Assembly: GCF_014201375.1 (NCBI RefSeq)
Contig: NZ_JACHDZ010000008.1
Coordinates: forward strand, 1 to 64,000
Reading direction: 5' to 3'
Source of the DNA: Tunturiibacter empetritectus
GTDB lineage: Bacteria > Acidobacteriota > Terriglobia > Terriglobales > Acidobacteriaceae
DNA: 64,000 nt
The notes beneath the pieces were generated by a model. It ran no database searches. It was not told where the DNA came from and was given only the letters and a program-made list of their open reading frames with translations. Within the stretch, counting starts at the first letter, position 1. Every line of letters starts with the position of its first letter. A program made the translations under genes and the position numbers. Positions 1-9,734 of this stretch are shown piece by piece.

Positions 1-407
1 TCGGGATCCGAGAAGATGCTGATCTCTTCGTGCGCGAGCATACGACCGTTGAGGTCGATAATGGCAAGGATTGCTCTGCGGGGCCGAAGGTCGGCGACCA
101 ACATCACGAGGTTGTCGTTGAGGGAGAGCATGGTCGGGCGGCGGCCGCGCGGCCTGCGGGCTACGGCGCCCTCAACAATCCAAGTCTCCTGTAGGAGCTG
201 CTCGACGATATTAGAGACGGTGCTAGGCTGCAACCCAGAGACTCGTGAGAGATCGGCACGCGAGATGGGCTGTTTGGAACGAACGATCTCCAGCACGATG
301 TCGCGGTTGATGTCGCGAGCGATCTCGCTCGATGCGAGCTCTACATAGGCGAGGTCGACGGGCCTAAAACCTTTGTCAACGTGCTCTGTTCTTCCTTTAG
401 CAGACAT
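1..407 (-). CDS. ROK-family (NagC/XylR-like) repressor, N-terminal part
   Basis: Reading from the ATG at 407 (opening MSAKGRTEHV) gives an open frame that runs off the left edge, so only about 135 residues are visible. Residues about 35-75 form a winged helix-turn-helix (ISRADLSRVSGLQPSTVSNI), followed by an Arg-rich wing (RRPRGRRPTM) and the first strand of a ROK/ASKHA fold (VADLRPRRAILAIIDLNGRM). This is the layout of sugar-responsive ROK repressors such as XylR and NagC. It is divergent from the sugar symporter at 778 and next to a xylose isomerase, so a sugar-utilisation repressor is the natural inference. The kinase-like effector domain lies outside the window. Family is confident; the ligand is a guess. 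Confidence 0.85.
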   Translation of the reverse strand, partial: MSAKGRTEHVDKGFRPVDLAYVELASSEIARDINRDIVLEIVRSKQPISRADLSRVSGLQPSTVSNIVEQLLQETWIVEGAVARRPRGRRPTMLSLNDNLVMLVADLRPRRAILAIIDLNGRMLAHEEISIFSDP

Positions 408-777
408 GGTGAGCTCGCACGAGCTGAGAGTTCATTAGTACTCCATAGCGGGAGTGGTGCTGCTCCCATAAATTGCCGTATCTCGACTTTGCATAGATGT
501 GCGTAAGTATCCTTGAGTTAATAAATCGTAGGAACTATTTCGTCGGGATCCAGTATAGCTGCGCCCCGCTGCTATTTATAGAGATAAGTGGAGTGATCTC
601 TAAAGAGATCCGTAGAAAACCGGCAAACACCTAATTATGTGAGGCAGAGCGATGATATGGATTTGGCACAAACGGATCTTCATTGCAACTTTGCAGACTA
701 ATCGATATAGTTCGCGTCGCGAGCAAAATACTGTTCCATGACGCTTCATCTACTTCTGGAAGGCTCTTCGTATCCTA
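408..777. promoter_or_regulatory. Divergent promoter region between ROK regulator and symporter
   Basis: This 370-base AT-richer gap separates the divergent ROK gene and the symporter pseudogene. It carries a perfect palindrome at 595-610 (listed separately). No ORF is convincing here. I could not assign -35/-10 boxes with confidence. Confidence 0.5.
595..610. promoter_or_regulatory. Candidate operator palindrome
   Basis: GATCTCTAAAGAGATC is a perfect 7-bp inverted repeat around an AA centre, lying in the divergent ROK/symporter intergenic region. ROK repressors bind AT-centred palindromes of roughly this size, so it is a candidate operator for the regulator starting at 407. Seen directly: the symmetry. 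Inferred: the binding. Confidence 0.4.
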
Positions 778-2502
778 ATGCTTTCTGTCGCTTCTAACCT
801 ATCTCTACTCGGCGCCCAGCTGACGCGACTTAATTTAATCGACGTCCTGATCCTGCTGCTCTACTTTGCTTTGGTTATCTTCATTGGGTTTTATATGACG
901 GGGTCCACTAGCCCGAGCGAAGAGTTCTTTCTTGCTGGAAGGGAGATGTCGGCGTGGGTCGCTAGGCGGAGCTTCGTGTCAGCGAACCTGGGCTCGCTGG
1001 AGCTGATGGGATGGGCAGGAGCAGCCTATCAATACGGGATGCTCGCAACCCATTGGTACTGGATCGGCGCGATTCCGGCAATGCTGTTTCTGGGCATCGT
1101 AATGATTTGCCGTTCTACCACATCTCGAAGACACACTCTGTACCGGGTTATCTGCAACTGAGGTTTGGCGAGGGCACGAGAGCGCTGAGCGCAGTGTCGT
1201 TTGCCTTGATGACGATCCTTATGAGCGGAGTGAATATGTACGCCATGGCTGTCGTGATGCAGACAGTGCTTGGCTGGAATCTGACTTTCTCGATCTGGGT
1301 AGGCGCGGGGACAGTAGCGCTGTGCGTGATGCTCGGGGGCCTGCGCTCGGCCATCATCAATGAGGTGCAGCAGTTTGTTTTGATATGGGCGGGGGCAGCG
1401 ACCATTCCAATTTTGGGGCTGATCGAGGCCCATGGCTGGACCAATCGCAGATTGCGACGAACGTAGGGAACGCCAACCATACACACCTATGGAACACGCT
1501 CGGAGGGTTCAAGGACAATCCGATGGGCGTGCACTGGACGGGCATCGTCTTTGGCCTGGGTTTGTCATCAGCTTCGGCTACTGGACGACGGATTTTCTTG
1601 TGGTGCAGCGTGTGTTGAGTGCCAATAGCCTCCGCTCCGCAAAGATGGCGCCTGTGATCGGCGCGGCGGTCAAGATGGCAGTTCCGCTAATCGTGATCCT
1701 GCCTGGCCTGATCGCGCTTGGATTGCACAATGCGGATGGCTCCATGGTGTTCCACTTGGTGCCCGGGAGTGTAGCGAAGGCGACCGGACAGCATAGCTAT
1801 GACGATGTACTGCCGTTGATGTTGATACGCTATTGTGGCCCGGGACTCTTAGGACTTGGAATCACGGCCTTGATAGCGGGCTTTATGAGCGGCATGGCGG
1901 GCAACATCAGCGCATTCTCGACCGTCTGGACCCACGACCTCTACGGCGCCTTCATCAACAAAAAAGCGTCGGACAGGCACTACGTCGCGATGGGGCGATG
2001 GTCAACGGTCATCGGCATGCTGGTGTCGATTGCAACAGCGTACCTTGTGATGAACGCAGCGTCGATTATGGATTATGTGCAGGCTCTATTCAGCTTTTTT
2101 ATAGCGCCGCTCTTTGGCACTGTCATCTTGGGTATGCTTTGGAAGAGGGCGACGAGGGCCGGAGGATTCTGGGGGCTGCTCTGCGGGACGGTGGCTTCAA
2201 TAGGGATGTTTGTGTGGGTCCGCATAAACGCCGACGGTCTGCGATACATCGCGATAAGTTCCGATGCCCGTCCAATGGCGGAGAACCTCTATCACGCGCT
2301 GTGGAGTTGGCTGATCTGTGTCGGAGTTACAGTGATTGTCAGCCTGATGACGAAGCCAATACCTACCGCGCAGCTTTCGGGGCTGGTGTACGGAGTCACT
2401 CCGCTACCGAGCGATGGGGCTGCAACTCTCTGGCAAAAGCCAGCCTTCTGGGCAGTTGTTGTTATCGTTGTGTTCTTCATCCTGAACATAGTGTTTTTCT
2501 AG
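778..2502 (+). pseudogene. Sodium:solute symporter (SSS family), frameshifted
   Basis: Conceptual translation across frames gives a full-length SSS-type sugar/sodium symporter of about 575 residues. It opens MLSVASNLSL with a first membrane segment (LIDVLILLLYFALVIFIGFY) and the family block EEFFLAGREM, continues SKTHSVPGYLQLRFGEGTRA in a second frame and the TNVGNANHTHLWNTLGGF block in a third, then returns to frame 1 for the C-terminal half with several hydrophobic helices, ending VVFFILNIVFF. Frame changes fall near 1105-1112, 1435-1447 and 1555-1567. Divergent from the ROK gene and upstream of xylA, it was probably the xylose or oligosaccharide permease. Three independent indels make sequencing error possible, but the neighbours also carry point nonsense mutations. 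Confidence 0.85.
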
Positions 2503-2560
2503 AAGCGAAATGCGAGGAGCTGCGATGACAGAGGATCGTCCTCACGAATTGGAAGGGTAG

Positions 2561-2779
2561 ATGGCCAGAGCGAAGCTCTCCATCTGGTTTTTTTGCGGCA
2601 TCCTAATGCTGGCTGATGGTGTGGTTTTGTTGGGTCAAGGTATTTTCGAACACTTCGGACATGCCCCCGCAACAGTTTTGGCGAATCTGCAGCCGACGCT
2701 CTGGTGGGCCGTTCTCCTAACCCTGTTCGAAACGTTCTACACTGTGCGGTTCCGGCCTTCGACGCACTCGGTGGATTAA
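2561..2779 (+). CDS. Small two-helix membrane protein
   Basis: 72-residue ORF beginning MARAKLSIWFFCGILMLADG. Two hydrophobic segments (about residues 7-25 and 45-63) predict a small inner-membrane protein. It starts 58 bases after the symporter stop and ends 49 bases before the xylose isomerase start, so it was probably co-transcribed with them. From general experience, short companion membrane proteins often follow SSS symporters. No named family is claimed. It is open and undamaged, although both neighbours are broken. Confidence 0.6.
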   Translation: MARAKLSIWFFCGILMLADGVVLLGQGIFEHFGHAPATVLANLQPTLWWAVLLTLFETFYTVRFRPSTHSVD

Positions 2780-2828
2780 GTTTATGTGCAGTACACAGCA
2801 CAAAACACACGTTTATTTTGGGGTATAT

Positions 2829-4141
2829 ATGGGTCAATCGATTTATGGCAACTTTCCGACCGTCCGATATGAGGGAGCCGAGAGCACATCCGACCTGGCG
2901 TACCGCTGGTACGATGCGGACCGAACAGCGTTGGGAAAGCCGCCCCGCGAGCATCTGCGTTGTGCAGTCGTTTACTGGCACAGTCCGGCGATGAACAGTA
3001 GCGATCCATTTGGCGCGCCGACGATTCGTCGTCCGTGGATGGACCGCAGCGATGAGATGCAGGCGGCACAGGATAAGGCTGACGCTGCATCGATCTGTTT
3101 CGTGTTCTTGATCTTCCCTTCTACACGTTCCATGACCGCGATGTCACTCCCGAGGACGGAACCCTGCGGGAATCCATTGCCAATCTTCACAGCATGTCGG
3201 ATTACCTGGCGAAGAAGATGGAGTCGTCAAAGACACGGTTGCTGTGGGGGACGGCGAACCTGTTCAGTCATCCGCGATTATGTCTGGCGCCGCAACCAAC
3301 CCAGACCCCGAAGTCTTTGCTTACAGTGCGACGACGATCAAGCATTGCATGGACGTCACGATGAGACTGGGTGGCGCAAACTACGTGCTACGGGGCGGAC
3401 GCGAAGGCTACGAGACGCTGCTGAACACAAGTCGAAACATGAGTTGGAGCAGATGGGCCGCATGCTTGCGTTGGTGGTCGAATACAAACACAAGATCGGA
3501 TTAATGGTCAGATATTGCTAGAACCGAAGCCGAAGGAGCCAACCGCACATCAATATGACTTTGATGCGGCGACCGTGTACGGGTTCTTGATGAGATTCCG
3601 CCTTGAAAGCGAAGTAAAAGTAAACCTCGAGGGGAATCATGCGTTGCTGGCGGGTCACACCTTCGAGCATGAGATTGCTACTGCCGCTGACCTTGGGATT
3701 CTCGGTTCGCTCGATATTAACCGCGGCGATCCGTTGCTTGGTTGGGACACGGATCAGTTTCCGGTAGATCTGTATTCGATGACCCTTGCGATGTATCACG
3801 TGATCCAGGCCGGGGGGCTCGGACAGGGCGGCATGAACTTCGATGCAAAGGTACGTAGGCAGTCGATCGAGCCTGAGGATCTGCTACACCCGCATATTGG
3901 TGGGGTGGATATGTGTGCTCGTGCTTTCCTCACCGCGGCGAAGATCCATGAAGAAGGACGTCTCGCTGAGATCGTGGGTGCCCGCTATGCAGGTTGGAAT
4001 TTGCCGGAGAACCAGGCGATGCTTGCGGGCATGGAGTCGCTGGACGCAATCACTGCCCGAAGCGAAGAACGCAACCTCAATCCCCAGCCGCGATCGGGGC
4101 AGCAGGAGCACTTAGAAAACCTGATCAACCGTTACCTGTAG
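2829..4141 (+). pseudogene. xylA: Xylose isomerase, multiply frameshifted
   Basis: Starts at the ATG at 2829 (MGQSIYGNFPTVRYEG), a typical XylA N-terminus. Stitching frames recovers the catalytic His/Asp block [22 protein letters not shown], the Lys/Glu metal-site block LLEPKPKEPTAHQYDFD, VNLEGNHALLAGHTFEHE, LDINRGDPLLGWDTDQFP and the C-terminal HEEGRLAEIVGARYAGW. The last 208 residues (3515-4141) form one open frame. Frame changes lie near 3090, 3278, 3430-3440 and 3505. There are also substitutions at normally invariant sites: [10 protein letters not shown] has Arg for the usual Trp, and EHLRCAVVYWH has Cys for Phe. XylA converts xylose to xylulose in the cytoplasm; this copy is almost certainly inactive. 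Confidence 0.92.
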
Positions 4142-4198
4142 TCGAAGCAACATGCCGCATCGGACAGTGAATACCGATGTGGTCCTCAAGGAGTTCCG

Positions 4199-5385
4199 AT
4201 GATTTTTCGGCGTTGGCTTACACGATCTGCATTCGTTTCCTGTTGACTTTGGGTGTTCCCGCTATTGCGCAGGTTCCGTTGCCAACAGACGCGCGACGTC
4301 TGCGTTGGGGCTCGGAGCGGCGTGGTATCCCGAGCAGTGGCCGGAGAGCCAATGGGATGCGGACCTCACGCTCATGAAACAGGCGCATATCAATTTTGTG
4401 CGCGTGGGTGAGTTTGCGTGGAGCGCCATGGAACCTCAAGAAGGCGAATTTCATTTTGAGTGGTTGCGGCAGGCGGTGCGGCGGCGGAACGGCATCACAT
4501 CACAGTTGTAATGGGCACGCCATCCGCCGCGCCGCCAGCTTGGCTTACACAGAAATATCCCGAGACCCTGCGAACGATGGAGAACGGCAGAAAGGACGGG
4601 CATGGAAACCGTCAACAGTTCGACTGGAGCGATCCAAAATATCGGGAGTTGAGCCGGAGGGTCGCGGAGAAGATGGCGGAGGCATTCGGCCACGATGCTA
4701 ATGTGATCGGCTGGCAGATTGACAACGAATACGCCAATGAGAGCTATGGGGCAACCACGCAGACTCAGTTTCAAAACTGGCTTCGCGCCAAGTATGGAAC
4801 GCTTGAGAATCTGAACGCGCCGTGGACTACAGCTTATTAGAGTGAGACCTACCAGGACTGGAGCCAGATTCGATCGCCGGACATGGGGGCAACCCAGGCC
4901 TGATGCTCAACTGGAAGGAGTTCGTCTCCGATACATGGCGGAGTATCAGAAAATCAGTTGGATGCGATCCGTGCGCATACTGAGCCTCGACAGATGATCA
5001 CGACCAACATGATGGGGTGGTTCGACGCGTACGATCACTACACCGTGGCGCAGGATCTGGACTTTGCTTCGTGAGACGATTATGTAGGAACGGGACATGT
5101 GGACCCGGCCCGCAATGGTGCAACACACGATTTGACTCGCGGATTTTTGCGAAAAAACTTCTAGGTGATGGAGACGCAGCCAGGCTTTGTGAACTGGCAG
5201 ACAGACAACAATGCGCTCGACAAGGGCGAAGTTCGGGCTATGGCGTGGAATGCGATCGGGCATGGCTCGGAGGCAGTAGAGTACTGGCAGTCGCGGAGCG
5301 CCCTGAATGGACAGGAGCAACACCACGGTACGTTGATTGGGGCCGATGGGACACCCGTCAGCGTAGCGCACCCCCTCGCTTAGCG
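4199..5385 (+). pseudogene. GH42 beta-galactosidase, truncated, with stops and frameshifts
   Basis: An AAGGAG ribosome site at 4189-4194 precedes the ATG at 4199 and a signal-peptide-like start split by a frameshift (LTLGVPAIAQ). GH42 hallmarks follow: LGAAWYPEQWPESQWDADLT, FVRVGEFAWSAMEPQ, VVMGTPSAAPPAWLTQKYPE, the acid/base Glu in IGWQIDNEYAN and the nucleophile Glu in VMETQPGFVNWQTD. In-frame stops occur at 4838-4840 (TAG), 5072-5074 (TGA) and 5162-5164 (TAG), each where GH42 context suggests Trp. Frameshifts occur near 4240, 4490 and several places in 4880-4990. Coding similarity ends at about 5385, after the nucleophile region, so the trimerisation and C-terminal domains are gone. The remnant abuts the convergent GH31 pseudogene. 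Confidence 0.9.
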
Positions 5386-5404
5386 GGTCCGGCGCAGGCG
5401 CGGG

Positions 5405-7737
5405 TTACTTGATGGTTGCAGGAACTTCCTTGCCGTCGTAGCTGATTTCAGCGTTCGCCGCGTCGGTCACGTCAACGCCGACGCCGCGCCCGTCAGCAAC
5501 GAGGACGACGCGGAATCTGCGATGTTCGACGATCCCCGGGAAGGATCCTTCGCGAGCGCCGATTGTCAGCGTGCCGGTGTGATCGTCCCAGCGAATTGGA
5601 ATCACAGCGTGCTCGTCTTTCTCGTACTCGTAGCCGTCGCCTGCATCTTCGTAGAGATCGAATTTGCCATCGGCGCCGCGATAAATTCGGAGCTCGATGG
5701 GCCCTCCGGGATCCTGCGCGGCGTACTCGATTTGCGGACCCATTGGGACGATGGAACCCGCGCGCACGAAGAGGGGCATACGTTCAAGAGGCGCATCCGC
5801 TTCTACGTCCTGGCTGCCTTTGAGCGATTTGCCGGTCCAGAAGTCGTACCACGCAGGCGCCGCGGGAAGGTAAACGTTTCGTTTCGTTACATCGGCCTTC
5901 AACACGGGATTGACGAGGATGGCAGGACCAAACATGAACTCGTCCCCGAGATTCCATGTGTTGGGTTCGGTGCGCCAGTCCATCACGAGCGGCCGCTGGA
6001 TGGTGTAGTTCTCGCTCGTCACTTTCCAGGCCAACGAGTAGATATAGGGCATCAGGCGGTAGCGGAGCTATCGTAGCTCACCAGAATGGGCTCGACTTTA
6101 TCGAAGCTCCACAGCTCGTTGTGGGGCCGGTGACCGTGAGTGCGGAAGATGGGACAGAATGTGCCGAACTCAAACCAACGTGCATAGAGTTCCTGGAACG
6201 CGGGATCGGCAGAGGATCGTCGTGGGGCGGCCTATACCCACCGATATCGGTGGTCCAATATGGGGATCCGGACAGAGCGAAGTTGAGGCCGGCGGGGACC
6301 TGGCGGCTTAAGCCCCAGTAGATTCCGTAGACGTCTCCCGACCAAACAGTGGCGCCGACGCGCTGCTGGCCGAGGAATGCGGAGCGTGCAAGCAGGAAGA
6401 CGCGCTTGCCGGGTTCCTGAGCTTTCCAGTGATCCTGGACACCGAAGGTGTGCGCAAGCGGGAAGACGTTGGTGAATTCGGCGCCATTGCCGATGGCGAT
6501 CTGGCGGCTTCGGAGGATGGCGTCGCCCATGTGCGGCCAATATTCTTCGGGCTCGGCGCTATCCAGCCAGAATGCATCCCATCCCTGCGCCAGCAGTTTT
6601 CCGGGCAGGTGCTGCCAGTAGAGTTTGCGCGCCTCAGGGTTAGTGGCGTCGTAGACGTGTGCCTCGGAGACAAGTTCTTGCTTGTCGTCGAGGAGCTTGT
6701 ATGTGTCGGATTGGGGATCGAGTAAACCCCAGACAGAGATCATGGCGTGCACGTTTTCTTTGTGCAGTGCTTCGAGATTCTGGGCTACGTCGTGATAGTT
6801 GGGATTAAAAATTGGATCGCCCTCGGTTTTCCACCAGAACCAATCCTGCACCATGGCGTCGAGCGGAATGTGTTCCTGGTGGTAGCGCTTTGCGATCTCG
6901 CGAATCTCGTCGAGCGATACGTAGCGATCCTTCGATTGAAAGAACCCGTAGGCCCACTTTGGCAGCAAGGGCGCGTGGCCGGTCATGGTGCGGTATCCGC
7001 GAACAATGCCGTCAATCGCCGGGCCGTAGAGAAAGTAGCAATCGATTGACCTGCCAGCGATTGAGGTCAGCTTCAGATCGAGCGGGAAGCGATTGTCGAA
7101 GATGGTGAGCGCTGCCGTGTTCCACATCAGCCCGTAGCCCTTGCTGGAAATCAGCAGAGGTATCGCGGCATCGGTGTTGTTTTGCCCCAGTTCCACCATG
7201 GCGCCGCGGTAGTTGAACATGCCGCCCTGGTGCTGACCAAGCCCGTAGAGCGCTTCCGTGATCGATGGGGAAAAGCGATCCGTAACGCGGTAGGTGTGAT
7301 CGCCATTAAGCTCGATCGGTTCGTAGGTACGCGGGATGCTGTTGCCTTCGCTTAGAGCGATTCTCCGCCCAGTGTCCGAAACGTAAGGTTGCCGCGCTCG
7401 ATGTTCACGGTGACTTCAAGTTGAGAGGTCTTTATGCTGGCCACTTTTGCATCTTGCACAAAGGTGAACGGCGCCCCCGGACATGATTGCTGTGCTTCGA
7501 GCATCCACGGGCGCGGCGAGGTGGGAGTGGAAGGTTCGGGCGTAGCCTGCCCGCAGTGGCGCGGAGGCCGTAACTCGTCTGTTCGATCTGCGCAGGTGGA
7601 GGGGCAACCGCCTTCTGGCCCGGCATTTGTGCCGCAATGCCGACAGTTCCTGACACGATCAGCAAGATCAGAATAGCTCGAATAAAATCCGGCGACACGC
7701 ACCGCACCCCAACGCCTGCCCTCAATCCGAACTTCAT
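5405..7737 (-). pseudogene. GH31 alpha-xylosidase-like enzyme, frameshifted
   Basis: Minus-strand reading from about 7737 (MKFGLRAGVGV) gives a signal-peptide-like stretch (AILILLIVSGTVGIAAQ) and a GH31 N-terminal beta domain. The long open segment at 6078-7220 holds WAYGFFQSKDRYVSLDEI, DAMVQDWFWWK, the nucleophile Asp in WDAFWLDSAEPEEYWP and the acid/base Asp in ATVWSGDVYG. After shifts near 6215 and 6060, the C-terminal part (RTHGHRPHNELW, YIYSLAWKVTSENYTIQRPL, FDLYEDAGDGYEYE) ends at 5405. Further shifts lie near 7340-7360 and in the N-terminal region. The architecture matches exported alpha-xylosidases that remove xylose from xyloglucan oligosaccharides; the specificity is inferred from the locus. 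At least four frame changes, with no intact reading. Confidence 0.9.
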
Positions 7738-7785
7738 TGGATTGCACGTTTCAATTCGCACATTCGCATCCCGCTCCTTTACAAG

Positions 7786-9711
7786 CTAAGTCCGCAGTTT
7801 AGAATCCCCGGTTTGCCAATAGATCGAGTAACGTTGATCTCGAATCTCGTACATCGGAATGAGATTGTATTTTTGGTCTTCGCCAGAGCATGTAAAATTC
7901 AGCTCCGTCGCGGATGCAACCTGAATCCAATGCTTCGTGTCCGTACCTTGTGCGCCGGCAACTTTTGGCATGGGAGATGACACGGGCAGATTCTGGGGAA
8001 CGGTGTCACGGCCGTGAATGACTCGCATGGGGCCATCGGCCGGGGCCGGACCGAGATCGGCCGCAAGTACCAGCGGGCCGTAGAGCGCCGCGGCCACGGA
8101 GTCGTCGCCGGGCAAAGGCTCCTGGTGAAGCTTCATGGGGAGGTTGATGCTGATCGAGTCCCCATCTTGCCAGATTCTTCGAATGGAGAGATACGAGCCC
8201 GGGTCCGCTATCACTTCGATCACGCGGCCATTGATCTTTACCTCTGCATCTTCGTTTGTCCAGCCCGGAATGCGCACATGAATAGCCCGTGGCGCTGGCC
8301 TTGGAGACCTGACTTTGAGCGTTGTGCCTTTCTCATGCGGGAATTGCGTGGTCTGCTCCAGCCTAAAGCCTTCTTCCTTCCAATCAAGTGTGGATGCAAT
8401 GAACTGGTTGACTAAGACATCGCTGTCACGGCGGAAGTAAATCGTGTTCGCCATCTTAGCGAATTCTTCAGCGCCCGTGCCGGTACAACACCAGAACGAT
8501 TCCTCGGGTGAGTTGTACGCGCGCCAGTAGCCTGCCGCGAGCGGGAAGAAGTATTGCTTGAGGCCCTGCGCGTTTTGAGTGCCGAGCCTGCTATTGAAGA
8601 GGGCGCGCTCGTACTCATCCATCCAGCGCGCTTCTGCGGTCCAGCTGAAGACCTGGCGCTGGAGCTTCATGAGGTTGTAGGCCACGCAGCACTCCGCATT
8701 CGTCCATGCCAATGTGCCCTTGAGTTCATCCGCCGGAGTGGTCCAATGTTCGTCGAGACTCGTGTTGCCAATTGCGTAATTTCGCGCGCCGTGAACCTCG
8801 GCAAGGAAGTACTCTGCAATTTGACGATAGCGGCGATCCCCGGTGACTTCATACATGCGGGCCGCGCCGATGATTTTAGGAACGTGCGTGTTTGCGTGCA
8901 AGCCTTGTAGCTCATCGCGGCGCTCGGCGAGCGGATCAAGAAAACCAGGCTGCTCGAACAGATGAGCCGCCTGAATGTAGCGATCCTTTTTTGTTACCGC
9001 TGCCAGATTCACCAGCACTTCGTTCATGCCGCCGTATTCAGTGCGCAAGATCCGTAAGCGCTGATCGATGCTGAAATTCGCCATAAAATCCTGCGCCCAC
9101 TGGGCCATGCCTTCGGCGATTTTGAGGGCGTCTGAATTGCCGGCGAGGAGGTACATATCGAGAAGACCGGCCATGATTTTGTGGAAGGTGTAAAAGGGCG
9201 CCCAGACTGGCCTGCCTTGGGCAAGGCGCTCGAAGAGTTCAGGTGGAAACGCGCTCAGATAGCCCGTTCCGATCTTTTGCTGGCATGCCGCGAGACCAGC
9301 AACGAGCTTATCGCCGCGCTCTTTCAAGTCGGCGTTTGCTGAACCCGCATTAGCCAGCGCCACAGCAGAAAGAAAGTGCCCTCCGGCAAAGTGGCCGCGC
9401 AGTTCGCAGGTTGGATCTTCCCAGCCTTTGTAGGGCATCGCGTTAGAGGAAATGCCAGCATTGAGGCGGAAAGTATGCAGGAGCCGGTCGACTGCGAGCG
9501 AGTCGAGGTAGCGTGCGTTGATTTCTTCCTGATCGCGGAACATGCCGGGCGACAAACGGACACAGGAGAGCGGGAAGGGTTCGAGCCTTCCCGAAGAGGG
9601 CCGGAGTTGCTGAGCAGACAGGGCCAGAGCGGCCGTCGAGGATGCAACCATGCAGAAGCCGCCGGCACTGACGGACGTCTTGAGAAAGTCGCGGCGAGAT
9701 CGATTCGTCAT
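7786..9711 (-). CDS. GH127 family glycoside hydrolase (beta-L-arabinofuranosidase-like), Tat-exported
   Basis: The open frame extends to 9927, but the true start is the ATG at 9711 (MTNRSRRDFLKTSVSAGG), preceded by GGAGGA. The upstream part is the out-of-place tail of the neighbouring esterase. SRRDFLK plus a hydrophobic stretch is a Tat signal. The 641-residue protein has the GH127/DUF1680 (alpha/alpha)6 barrel with GHFAGGHFLSA, TEYGGMNEVLVNL, LHANTHVPKIIG, the NAECCVAYN block and the Cys-rich active-site motif FWCCTGTGAEEF, in which Cys is the known nucleophile of characterised GH127 enzymes. A beta-sandwich C-terminal half follows (IHVRIPGWT). It is the only large intact gene inside the decayed section and may act on arabinose side chains together with the GH51. 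Confidence 0.9.
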   Translation of the reverse strand: MTNRSRRDFLKTSVSAGGFCMVASSTAALALSAQQLRPSSGRLEPFPLSCVRLSPGMFRDQEEINARYLDSLAVDRLLHTFRLNAGISSNAMPYKGWEDPTCELRGHFAGGHFLSAVALANAGSANADLKERGDKLVAGLAACQQKIGTGYLSAFPPELFERLAQGRPVWAPFYTFHKIMAGLLDMYLLAGNSDALKIAEGMAQWAQDFMANFSIDQRLRILRTEYGGMNEVLVNLAAVTKKDRYIQAAHLFEQPGFLDPLAERRDELQGLHANTHVPKIIGAARMYEVTGDRRYRQIAEYFLAEVHGARNYAIGNTSLDEHWTTPADELKGTLAWTNAECCVAYNLMKLQRQVFSWTAEARWMDEYERALFNSRLGTQNAQGLKQYFFPLAAGYWRAYNSPEESFWCCTGTGAEEFAKMANTIYFRRDSDVLVNQFIASTLDWKEEGFRLEQTTQFPHEKGTTLKVRSPRPAPRAIHVRIPGWTNEDAEVKINGRVIEVIADPGSYLSIRRIWQDGDSISINLPMKLHQEPLPGDDSVAAALYGPLVLAADLGPAPADGPMRVIHGRDTVPQNLPVSSPMPKVAGAQGTDTKHWIQVASATELNFTCSGEDQKYNLIPMYEIRDQRYSIYWQTGDSKLRT

Positions 9712-9734
9712 GGCGGATTTCCTCCACATTCTGC

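Noticed and set aside
16..348. Plus-strand ORF of 110 codons
   Set aside because: It is a shadow of the minus-strand ROK repressor, whose HTH motif and start codon are clear.
778..2502. Programmed frameshifting in the symporter
   Set aside because: Three shifts in different directions without a slippery heptamer and similar damage in four neighbours point to decay, not recoding.
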